Assembly (NCBI GenBank): GCA_028822575.1
Contig: JAPKDN010000213.1
Span: 1-5,928, forward strand
Direction of reading: 5' to 3'
DNA: 5,928 nucleotides
DNA from: Alphaproteobacteria bacterium
Lineage (GTDB): Bacteria > Pseudomonadota > Alphaproteobacteria > Thalassobaculales > Thalassobaculaceae
Part shown: in pieces, positions 1 through 5,770 of the stretch
Layout: each line of letters starts with the position of its first letter
How positions within the stretch are numbered: position 1 is the first letter of the stretch
Made by a program: the position numbers and the translations under genes
Notes under the pieces: model-generated
The model's database searches: none
What the model saw: the letters and a program-made list of their open reading frames with translations, nothing else
What the model was told of the DNA's origin: nothing

Positions 1-807
1 TTCTTGGGTCACAAGCAGTAGAAAGTCATTCTTTGGCATAGGCGCGGGCTGTTTTATCGCGACACGGGGATGCGCCATCTGCTCGATTAAGGACTCCGCT
101 GTAGACGACAGTTGCCCCTGAGGGTTGAACCGACCATCTGTATATCTGGCAATGTTGGATGCGCGAGCGAGATAGGTTTTGCCCTTGGTGTGCAAGCCGC
201 CGACCCACCTCCAACTCAACGTATTTGACGCGGGATCGCCGTCGATCAAATGGCGCAAAAAGAAATCCGCGCCAAGCTCCCACGGTAGGCGCAATGTGAA
301 TATCCAGATCGAGGCGAACCACATTCGCGCGTGGTTGTGCAAATATCCTGTTTCCACCAGTTCGCGCGCCCAATGGTCAAAACAGTCGATGCCTGTTCGT
401 CCTTCGACCGCGTCCTTGTACTCGGCAAACCAATGGTTTTCACCTAGGGCTTGCATCAACCCGTGTTGGTAGGCGGTCCAGACACTGGGATGCTGCTCCA
501 GCCAGCCCTTGAAATACGTGCGCCAGAAAACCTCTTGCACGAACTTTTCGGCACCTGACACCGAATGGCGAGCGAGGGTGGCACGCAACACCTCTTCTTC
601 CGTTACCAGACGATGGCGTATCCACGGCGACAGCGCCGAGACATTGCCACGCCGATCCACCCCAAAATCATAGTTTCGCTGTTTTGCGTATTGTCGGCCT
701 GCTTGCGATGCAAACTGCTCCAACCGTGCCAAACCTGCCTGACGTGTTGGGGTGAAGGCGATGGTCTCGGCTTGCTCAAGACCACAAAACAAGTCTTTCG
801 TATTCAT
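1..807 (-). CDS. Short photolyase-like FAD-domain protein lacking the antenna domain (3' end cut by window)
   Basis: Open reading frame of 269 codons with no stop before the left window edge, so the C-terminus is missing. It matches the C-terminal helical FAD-binding half of DNA photolyases. FTPTR (about residues 18-22) and LSPWIRHRL (59-67) open the domain. QEVFW (91-95) matches the substrate-binding NELIW of E. coli photolyase (Glu274/Trp277). EGRTG (135-139), LHNHARM (156-162) and DGDPASN (189-195) follow, then W199 and W201. The equivalents of E. coli Asn341, Arg344, Trp359, Asp372, Asn378 and Trp382 are N158, R161, W176, D189, N195 and W199, so the catalytic pocket looks intact; Trp338 is Tyr155. 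The N-terminal alpha/beta (antenna) domain is absent: only 17 residues precede FTPTR. The ATG at 807 overlaps the TGA of the upstream DUF2256 gene (ATGA), which fixes the start and implies translational coupling. Expected role: light-driven repair of UV photoproducts using FAD, in the cytoplasm. The membership in the photolyase superfamily is clear; the lesion specificity is not known. Confidence 0.88.
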   Translation of the reverse strand, partial: MNTKDLFCGLEQAETIAFTPTRQAGLARLEQFASQAGRQYAKQRNYDFGVDRRGNVSALSPWIRHRLVTEEEVLRATLARHSVSGAEKFVQEVFWRTYFKGWLEQHPSVWTAYQHGLMQALGENHWFAEYKDAVEGRTGIDCFDHWARELVETGYLHNHARMWFASIWIFTLRLPWELGADFFLRHLIDGDPASNTLSWRWVGGLHTKGKTYLARASNIARYTDGRFNPQGQLSSTAESLIEQMAHPRVAIKQPAPMPKNDFLLLVTQE

Positions 808-941
808 GGCGCGCGCCTGCATCTGGCCGAACAATAGCGGACGTCGTCCCATGCCTTCGCCCATTTCTTGCGCCACGCGAATGGACGACCGCAGGTTACG
901 CAGATTTTGGTGGGAAGGTCGGCCTTGCGCCTCATCTTCAC
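804..941 (-). CDS. DUF2256 family small zinc-ribbon-like protein (45 aa)
   Basis: A very small gene between the two photolyase genes. The protein is basic and reads VKMRRKADLPTKIC, then CGRPFAWRKKW and RYCSARCRR. From the GTG start the cysteines are C14, C17, C37 and C41 (CxxC and CxxxC), a likely zinc site. The PTKxCxxCGRPFxWRKKW...YCSxxCRR pattern is that of DUF2256, as I recall the family; its function is unknown. Start choice: GTG at 941 has a good Shine-Dalgarno (GGGAGA at 953-948, spacing 6) and overlaps the TGA of the upstream photolyase gene (GTGA). ATG at 935 is the alternative, giving 43 aa, but its spacing to that site is 12. The stop TGA overlaps the ATG of the next gene (ATGA). 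Both junctions imply co-translation with the photolyase homologues, so a role with them (DNA contact, assembly or partner binding) is a reasonable inference only. Confidence 0.88.
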   Translation of the reverse strand: MKMRRKADLPTKICVTCGRPFAWRKKWAKAWDDVRYCSARCRRAP

Positions 942-2464
942 GAGGGGTCTCCCAAACGAAGAGTCAACTGGGCTGATTCTTTCTTTTTAGCCCGCTGCCC
1001 TCGGTGCGGAATGCCACTTTTTCGACTGCCATGTTTGGCCGCAACTGCTGATGCTTCGGCGTTGAAATCAGCACCCCGCCGCACGGCCCAGATGCGATCC
1101 CGCGCCTCCCGCGCTGCTGCGATATGGTCGACAATCCGTATCGGATAGGCCTTGCCCAGCACAACGCGTGCGTTCTCAGCCTTCCAAGGCTCTTGCAGAT
1201 ACTTGTCGGAAATTTTGTCCAATTCCGGCACCCATTTGCGCGTAAACGCGCCAGTAGGATCTTGATCGAAACCCTGTTTAACCGGGTTATAAATCCGCAC
1301 CGTATTGATCCCGGTGGTTCCCGATTGCATCTGCACCTGGCTCCAATGAATGCCGGGTTCGTAATCGGTGAAATAGCGAGCTAGTTGTTGACCAGGCGCG
1401 CGCCAATCCAGCCACAAATGATAGCTCGCCGTGGCCATGAGCATCGACCGCATCCGGAAATTTAGCCAACCCGTTGCGCGCAGGTAACGCATGCAAGCAT
1501 CCATAAAAGGCAAACCAGTTTCCCCGTTGGCCCAAGCCCGCAGCCGATCCTGATCGGGTGCCGAGGGACGGATGCCATCATACTTGCTATGCAAGTTCTC
1601 AAACTCTATGCGTGGTTCGTCCTCCAGTTTTTGAATAAAATGACAATGCCAGTGGAGCCGTCCATTGAAAGATTTCAACGACCCGCGCCAGTTTGGGGTT
1701 GCTATCGCAGGATTGGCTTTCATCGCCCTTTGGCGAGCCCAAGTGGCCTGAGCCACCTCTCTCATCGAGAGCGTCCCCCAAGCCAAATGTGGCGAAAGGC
1801 GGGAACATGCGTTTTCACCTGCAACGGGGGATGACATTGCGCTGCGATAGGAGGCCCCGCGCATGGAAAGAAAGCTGTTCATTCGTTCCAAACCCGCCCT
1901 GCGCCCTCCGGTTTGGCGCAGGGGGCACGTATCGGGGGACAAACCCAGATCACTGGCCGAAGGAATGCGTCCCAAATCAATCGCAAGCGGTTTGAGCGAT
2001 GGCGCAGGGCTGAGCGGTTCACTCATAAACCTGTCCCAATTTGCAGCCCATCCATCGCGCGACGGCAATCGCCGCTGAACGCCGTTATTCCTCAGCTCAT
2101 GCCATGGGATTCCATTGGCCCGACACCAGGCAGCCACCTTTTTATCTCGCAGAAAGGTCCACCCATTGCCGGTCTCTTCATGGGACCACAGCGCGGAAAT
2201 GCCGGTGGTCTGTAACAGCTCCTTCAGAACATCAATCATTTCACCGGTTCTAACGAGCAACGGTTGACCGCATGCCTGAAGATCAGCCTTCAGCCCCTCT
2301 AGCGCCTCCGCCACAAAGGCCCATTGCCGGCCAGACATATCCGCTTCACACCAAAGCTCAGATTCAACCACATAAAGCGGCAACACATCCCCACGGGCCG
2401 CAGCCTGCGATAGCGCACCATTATCCTGAACCCGAAGATCCCGTTTGAACCAAACGACGTGCAA
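938..2464 (-). CDS. Cryptochrome/deoxyribodipyrimidine photolyase family protein (508 aa)
   Basis: Full-length member of the photolyase/cryptochrome family. The N-terminal alpha/beta domain starts with VVWFKRDLRVQDN (residues 3-15) and contains HEETGNGW (95-102) and NNGVQRRL (126-133). The helical FAD domain runs from about 188 to 430 and includes SRLSPHLAWGTLS (221-233), GETGLPFMDACMR (314-326), ATGWLNFRMRS (330-340), GTTGINTVRIYNP (382-394), KWVPEL (410-415) and LQEPW (423-427). Compared with E. coli photolyase, Glu274 of NELIW is Arg269 (GRLHW), Asn341 is Phe336, and the ASNxxxWxW block is replaced by EPGIHWSQVQ (369-378). Trp359 (W354) and Arg344 (R339) equivalents remain. It therefore belongs to a divergent class, and calling it a repair enzyme or a photosensor is not possible from sequence alone. 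The tail from about 466 is basic and ends in QLTLRL (499-504). Start: TTG at 2464, because an in-frame TGA lies at 2482-2480 and GGGA (2475-2472) is 7 bases upstream; the next in-frame ATG is Met43, inside the fold. First gene of the operon. Confidence 0.93.
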   Translation of the reverse strand: MHVVWFKRDLRVQDNGALSQAAARGDVLPLYVVESELWCEADMSGRQWAFVAEALEGLKADLQACGQPLLVRTGEMIDVLKELLQTTGISALWSHEETGNGWTFLRDKKVAAWCRANGIPWHELRNNGVQRRLPSRDGWAANWDRFMSEPLSPAPSLKPLAIDLGRIPSASDLGLSPDTCPLRQTGGRRAGLERMNSFLSMRGASYRSAMSSPVAGENACSRLSPHLAWGTLSMREVAQATWARQRAMKANPAIATPNWRGSLKSFNGRLHWHCHFIQKLEDEPRIEFENLHSKYDGIRPSAPDQDRLRAWANGETGLPFMDACMRYLRATGWLNFRMRSMLMATASYHLWLDWRAPGQQLARYFTDYEPGIHWSQVQMQSGTTGINTVRIYNPVKQGFDQDPTGAFTRKWVPELDKISDKYLQEPWKAENARVVLGKAYPIRIVDHIAAAREARDRIWAVRRGADFNAEASAVAAKHGSRKSGIPHRGQRAKKKESAQLTLRLGDPS

Positions 2465-2475
2465 AGCTGTTTCCC
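2465..2475 (-). promoter_or_regulatory. Ribosome binding site supporting the TTG start of the photolyase gene
   Basis: GGGA at 2475-2472 lies 7 bases before TTG (2464-2462). With an in-frame TGA at 2482-2480 and no ATG or GTG before Met43, this site makes TTG the only start that keeps the conserved WFKRDLR strand. Confidence 0.6.
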
Positions 2476-2498
2476 AAAATCAAACCATCAAGTGTGAT

Positions 2499-2526
2499 AA
2501 TCTAACCCTATTTCCTGCATTCTCAA
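2499..2526 (-). promoter_or_regulatory. Possible sigma70-type promoter for the photolyase operon
   Basis: On the minus strand TTGAGA (2526-2521) is followed after 16 bases by TAGATT (2504-2499), about 35 bases before the TTG start codon. The boxes resemble a housekeeping promoter, but in a fairly AT-rich spacer such matches occur by chance. No operator or light-response motif was recognised beside it. Confidence 0.25.
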
Positions 2527-2671
2527 CTGGCATTAGCCAACACCCATGAGTTGCCAGCACCAGCAGAGTAGATTGCTTGCCAATTTCATCAAACTTGCCG
2601 TTCGTTCGTTGCGTGGCATCCATCAAAATGGGCTCAACGCGGCCAATCTCTGCACCTTGCATGAAGGTCTG

Positions 2672-2846
2672 CTAAGCGGTTGCCTCAAACTCGCGAACTT
2701 TTTGCAGAAGCTTCCGAAATCCTGGCTTGGGCACGATGCACATAGTTCGATACGTGTCCAGAAAACCCAGCCAATCTATTCCCTAATTTGATGTCTTTCC
2801 CGATCACTCTGGTGGCGACCTCGAATAGCGTCTTTTTTTCAGAAGG
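2672..2846 (-). pseudogene. Possible remnant of an unidentified gene's 3' end, split by a frameshift
   Basis: Two partly overlapping minus-strand frames read like one protein tail. The upstream frame, open after TAA 2849-2847, gives KKTLFEVATRVIGKDIKLGN, ending near 2780. The other, open after TAG 2785-2783, gives IDWLGFLDTYRTMCIVPKPG and continues to LQKVREFEATA with stop TAG at 2674-2672. Neither part has a start with a ribosome binding site. Residue composition and the neat junction suggest a C-terminus damaged by a one-base shift near 2783. A further shift at the seven-A run (2833-2839, minus strand) would join NLL upstream. I do not recognise the family, and chance open frames remain possible. 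Confidence 0.25.
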
Positions 2847-2908
2847 TTACGGCCGGCACTGAACTGTATCAGTCTTCCAGAGACCGCAGTGTTGACGCCA
2901 GATCGGCG

Positions 2909-2951
2909 GCTACACCCCCAAAGTCTCCATGGGACACTTTGGGGGTGTAGC
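2909..2951. repeat. Perfect 16-bp inverted repeat with 11-base loop
   Basis: Left arm GCTACACCCCCAAAGT (2909-2924) and right arm ACTTTGGGGGTGTAGC (2936-2951) are exact reverse complements around an 11-base loop that contains CCATGG. In RNA this would form a strong GC-rich hairpin. The stop codon of the ParB-like gene (TAG, 2912-2910) lies in the left arm. No run of T follows within the next bases on either strand, so a classic intrinsic terminator is not evident. Alternatives are a hairpin that blocks RNA decay, a protein-binding palindrome, or two abutting element ends. Confidence 0.85.
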
Positions 2952-3455
2952 AAACCAGTTCAGCGGATGCAGGAACTGCAATAGCAACAGCTTTTCAGTT
3001 AGTTCGACAGTCAGGTCCAGAAGCAGTTCAGCCAGAAGGGCCTCGTCCCATTTTCCAAGTTCCGCGATCCTGTTGTCGGCGAGAACAAAGACCTTCTTTT
3101 GCCGCTCTGTTAGCGCGCCGGCGCAGATCGCCGGCACTTCCTGGTAACCGAGCCGCCTGGCCGCTTCGACCCGGCCGTGACCAGCGAGGATCAGGTTCAC
3201 CTCGTCGATCAGGATCGGAACGAGGAAGCCAAATTGCCGGATCACGTCCATCAAACGTTTGATCTGTAGTTCGCCGTGGAGGCGTGGGTTGTTGGAGTTT
3301 GATACGAGGTCATCGGTCATCATCAAGATGATGACCAATACGTTTTCTTTGGCAAACCTCTCGGTATTGTCGACGAGGCCCTTGGACGCCAGGACAACCA
3401 GCGGCAAATCGTTTTCACGGTTCCTTACTTCTCGGCGGTCCCATTCGTGACCCAA
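2910..3455 (-). CDS. ParB-like N-terminal-domain protein, probably truncated
   Basis: Residues about 50-137 match the ParB/Srx-like domain found in phage and plasmid proteins. NPRLHGELQIKRL (57-69) is followed by VIRQFGFLVPILID (71-84), the signature loop LAGHGRVEAARRLG (90-103) and VLADNRIAELGKWDE (124-138). In chromosome-partitioning ParB this fold binds CTP; in phage-type relatives it often precedes a DNA methyltransferase, but no such domain or neighbour is present here. No helix-turn-helix DNA-binding domain is seen. The last 30 residues (ELTEKLLLLQ onward) are low-complexity and end inside the 16-bp inverted repeat, so the natural C-terminus may be lost. Start is uncertain: TTG at 3455 gives 181 aa, while ATG at 3323 or 3320 begins just before the conserved domain and gives 137 or 136 aa; none has a good ribosome binding site. 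The same frame upstream shows coding-like third-position GC but is broken by TAG at 3491-3489 and 3527-3525, so this may be a decayed longer gene. Confidence 0.6.
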   Translation of the reverse strand: MGHEWDRREVRNRENDLPLVVLASKGLVDNTERFAKENVLVIILMMTDDLVSNSNNPRLHGELQIKRLMDVIRQFGFLVPILIDEVNLILAGHGRVEAARRLGYQEVPAICAGALTERQKKVFVLADNRIAELGKWDEALLAELLLDLTVELTEKLLLLQFLHPLNWFATPPKCPMETLGV

Positions 3456-3847
3456 AATTCCAACCTGTTGTTCACTTTGCCACGGGCCCTAGGCCAAGAC
3501 TTCGCCGAACGCTTTGATCTTTGCCTACACGACCTTCCGATGGATCTCGCGCCACTCGCATTGTCGCTGATCTCGCATCACCGAAACCAGCACGACCGCA
3601 TTCACCGCTGGGTTCGGGATTTGATTATTGCAGCGATTTCTTCAGGCACGCCCGTTGGGAAAATTGCGATTTAATCCATGTGTTTCTGCGCCTAGTAGCA
3701 GCAGGAAAGGGAATGTCCGCTTTGGGGCATCTTGAGACAATCGGGCCAGAGGTCGTCAGGTCGCCTCCTCGGAGATCATCGGACATCCTCGGCGTTGAGT
3801 CGAACGTCGCCCACGGGCATATATCGGATCCGGCGTTGTCCGATCCT
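3456..3847. other. Gene-poor spacer between the GMC oxidoreductase and the ParB-like gene
   Basis: No convincing gene. On the minus strand the ParB frame continues upstream as readable protein interrupted by two TAG codons. On the plus strand a 75-codon frame (3447-3674, GTG start) lies antisense in the same codon register and lacks a ribosome binding site or recognisable family. The octamer CGGCGTTG occurs twice (3790-3797 and 3831-3838). No tRNA, insertion-sequence end or origin was recognised. Confidence 0.5.
3823..3844 (-). terminator. Weak hairpin just after the GMC oxidoreductase stop
   Basis: ATCGGA (3823-3828) and TCCGAT (3839-3844) are reverse complements around a 10-base loop, starting 4 bases past the TGA at 3850-3848. 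An alternative pairing uses GGATC (3826-3830) and GATCC (3842-3846). The stem is short and no U-run follows, so termination is only a possibility. Confidence 0.25.
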
Positions 3848-5464
3848 TCATCTCACGTCTTCCAGAAGCATGGCGGCGCATTTCTCGCCGATCATGATCG
3901 AGGGCGCGTTGGTGTTGCCGGCGATGATATTGGGCATGATCGAGGCGTCCGCCACACGCAGCCCGGCAATACCGTGGACGCGCAAGCGCGGGTCCACCAC
4001 CGCGTCCGGCCCATGGCCCATGCGGCACGTTCCGACGGGATGGAAATTGGCCACGCCGCGCTGGCGGGTATCTTCAATCCACTCCTCATCGGACTGTACT
4101 TTCGGGCCCGGCAGGACTTCCTCCACCACATAGGGTTCAAGCGCTGGCTGGCCAGCAATCCGACGACAGAGATGCAGGCCATATAGGATGGCCGATTTGT
4201 CATAATCAGTACGCAGCTGGTCGAAGCGAATGGCAGGTTGGTCGTTGGCGTCCAGGGATTTTATCCGCACGAAGCCGCGACCTTCCGGGCGCAAATGCAC
4301 GGGGCTAAGGGTGAAGGCGGGGAAAGGATGCGGCACGATCCCATCGCGGGTCCGCGCCTCCGTGCTCCACATCGACATGTTGATTTGCAGATCAGGGTTT
4401 TCCAGCCGGGTATCGGAACGCACGAACGCGCCGGCATACAGACCAGTACCCGTCAGCGAGCCGGAACGGGTGAAGGCATAGCGGATGCCGGCCAAGATCT
4501 GGCGGGTGACGCTGTTACCTATATCGTTCAGGGTAATTGGCTGGTTTACCCGATAGGACAGATAACTATTGAAGTGATCCTGGAGATTGTCCCCCACGCC
4601 AGCGATGTCGCGCACCACTTCGATGTTGAGATCCCGCAGCAACCGCTCGGGACCGAGGCCCGAGAGTTGCAGCAATTGCGGCGAACCAAACGCGCCGCCG
4701 GAAACGACAATCTCCCTTGCCGCGCGCGCCGTGTGGAGCCCTTTTGGTGTGCGGTATTCGACGCCGATCGCGCGGGAACCCTCAAAGATCAACCGCTGGG
4801 CGTGCGAATTAGTCGAGATCGTTAGATTGGCGCGAGATTTCGCCGGGCTCAGATAGGCGCGAGCCGAACTCCAGCGGCGGCGATTATTGACAGTGAATTG
4901 ATAGAACCCAGCGCCTTCTTGTTCCGGCCCGTTGAAATCGGGGTTGTAGGGAATGCCGATCTCAATGGCGGCGTCGACGCAAGCTTTCGCCAGCGGCCAT
5001 TCATGAGGGATATCGTTGACATGCAACGGACCGTCGGCGCCGTGCAATTCGCTGGCGCCGCGTTCCTGGTTCTCGGCCTTTTTGAAATAGGGCAGAACAT
5101 TGTCCCAGTCCCAGCCCTCGCAGCCGCGTTGGCGCCAGTCGTTATAATCGGCGGCCGTGCCCCGCATATAGCCGGTACCGTTGATCGATGACGTGCCCCC
5201 TAAAACCTTGCCGCGGGGCTGGAAGAGTGTGCGGTTGTTGAGGTTCGGTTCTGGCTCGGATTCGAACATCCAGTTCACTTTTGGGTTAGTGAAGTTTTTC
5301 GTATAGCCGAGCGGGATATGGATCCATGGGTTGGTATCGCGGGGGCCGGCTTCCAGCAGCAGCACGCGGTATTTGCCTGACTCGCTTAGCCGGCCGGCCA
5401 CGGCGCATCCAGCAGAACCGGCACCGGTAACAATGAAATCATAAGTATCGACGTCCGTGGCCAT
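3848..5464 (-). CDS. GMC-family FAD-dependent oxidoreductase, choline/alcohol dehydrogenase type (538 aa)
   Basis: Oxidises an alcohol group to an aldehyde or ketone with FAD, passing electrons to an acceptor; the substrate cannot be told from sequence. DFIVTGAGSAGC (9-20) is the dinucleotide-binding GxGxxG motif and LLLEAG (35-40) supplies the ribose-binding acidic residue E38. GMC signature 1 is RGKVLGGTSSIN (84-95); signature 2 is GAFGSPQLLQLSGLG (256-270). The catalytic pair is H476 in FHPVGTCRMG (475-484) and N519 in GNTNAPS (516-522). The length is normal for the family and there is no signal peptide, so it is probably cytoplasmic. The closest named types are choline dehydrogenase (BetA-like) and AlkJ-like alcohol dehydrogenases. 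Start: ATG 5464 has AAGGGGA ending 5 bases upstream and begins just before the FAD motif; an in-frame ATG at 5536 would add 24 basic residues not expected in the family. No betaine or choline genes are adjacent, so the BetA name is not justified. Confidence 0.95.
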   Translation of the reverse strand: MATDVDTYDFIVTGAGSAGCAVAGRLSESGKYRVLLLEAGPRDTNPWIHIPLGYTKNFTNPKVNWMFESEPEPNLNNRTLFQPRGKVLGGTSSINGTGYMRGTAADYNDWRQRGCEGWDWDNVLPYFKKAENQERGASELHGADGPLHVNDIPHEWPLAKACVDAAIEIGIPYNPDFNGPEQEGAGFYQFTVNNRRRWSSARAYLSPAKSRANLTISTNSHAQRLIFEGSRAIGVEYRTPKGLHTARAAREIVVSGGAFGSPQLLQLSGLGPERLLRDLNIEVVRDIAGVGDNLQDHFNSYLSYRVNQPITLNDIGNSVTRQILAGIRYAFTRSGSLTGTGLYAGAFVRSDTRLENPDLQINMSMWSTEARTRDGIVPHPFPAFTLSPVHLRPEGRGFVRIKSLDANDQPAIRFDQLRTDYDKSAILYGLHLCRRIAGQPALEPYVVEEVLPGPKVQSDEEWIEDTRQRGVANFHPVGTCRMGHGPDAVVDPRLRVHGIAGLRVADASIMPNIIAGNTNAPSIMIGEKCAAMLLEDVR

Positions 5465-5476
5465 CTCTGTCCCCTT
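5465..5476 (-). promoter_or_regulatory. Ribosome binding site fixing the GMC oxidoreductase start
   Basis: AAGGGGA (5476-5470) lies 5 bases before ATG 5464. The in-frame ATG at 5536 has no comparable site, so the shorter, 538-aa product is preferred. Confidence 0.75.
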
Positions 5477-5751
5477 GATCCTCACTCCGGCACGCGATTG
5501 GACGCGGCATCGGCGGAAAACACCAGGAGTAATCATGTGCGACCGGAGCGGGCGTCATTCGAGATCACCACGTTGATGACCCGTCGCGATTAGCGTTCGC
5601 CAATTCTCCATTGTTGGCGTCGAATAGAACTTCGCTTGAGTGCCAAGAGCGGACATCGACCATCGGATGATTTTCGAAAGCGTCGTCACAATGAGCCGAA
5701 TGCCGGCTATGAACTAACCATCAAACTGGATCACTAATCAGATCACCGCCG

Positions 5752-5770
5752 TATAGGAACTTTACCTATA
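5752..5770. promoter_or_regulatory. Operator-like palindrome TATAGG-N7-CCTATA
   Basis: Exact 6-bp half sites TATAGG (5752-5757) and CCTATA (5765-5770) are separated by 7 bases (19 bp overall), a size typical of sites for dimeric helix-turn-helix repressors. It lies about 290 bases before the GMC start and about 90 bases before the possible divergent ATG at 5862. No regulator gene is in view. Confidence 0.35.

Noticed and set aside
26..373. Minus-strand 115-codon frame at the left edge
   Set aside because: It overlaps the photolyase FAD-domain frame, which carries the conserved DGDPASN and LHNHARM motifs and explains this stretch.
2480..2662. Minus-strand 60-codon frame ending 15 bases before the photolyase TTG start, a possible leader peptide
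   Set aside because: No ribosome binding site before its ATG, no recognisable family, and no stem-loop that would suggest attenuation.
3447..3674. Plus-strand 75-codon frame with GTG start
   Set aside because: It shares the codon register with the minus-strand ParB frame, has no ribosome binding site and no known family; it is most likely a shadow of the decayed minus-strand frame.
3521..4825. Two long plus-strand open frames (3521-4186 and 4238-4825), 221 and 195 codons, opposite the GMC gene
   Set aside because: They lie antisense to a clearly conserved enzyme gene, are His/Arg/Gly-rich as expected of GC-rich shadow frames, and show no recognisable domain or ribosome binding site.
3848..5464. 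Naming the GMC gene betA (choline dehydrogenase)
   Set aside because: GMC enzymes share these motifs across many substrates, and no choline uptake, betaine aldehyde dehydrogenase or betI gene is in view.
5465..5536. In-frame N-terminal extension of the GMC oxidoreductase (24 residues)
   Set aside because: It lacks a good ribosome binding site, is basic rather than signal-peptide-like, and the ATG at 5464 has a strong site just before the FAD motif.
5751..5763. GTATAGGAACTTT resembles half of a yeast FRT recombination site
   Set aside because: Only one half-site matches and there is no recombinase or second arm; the TATAGG/CCTATA palindrome describes the stretch better.
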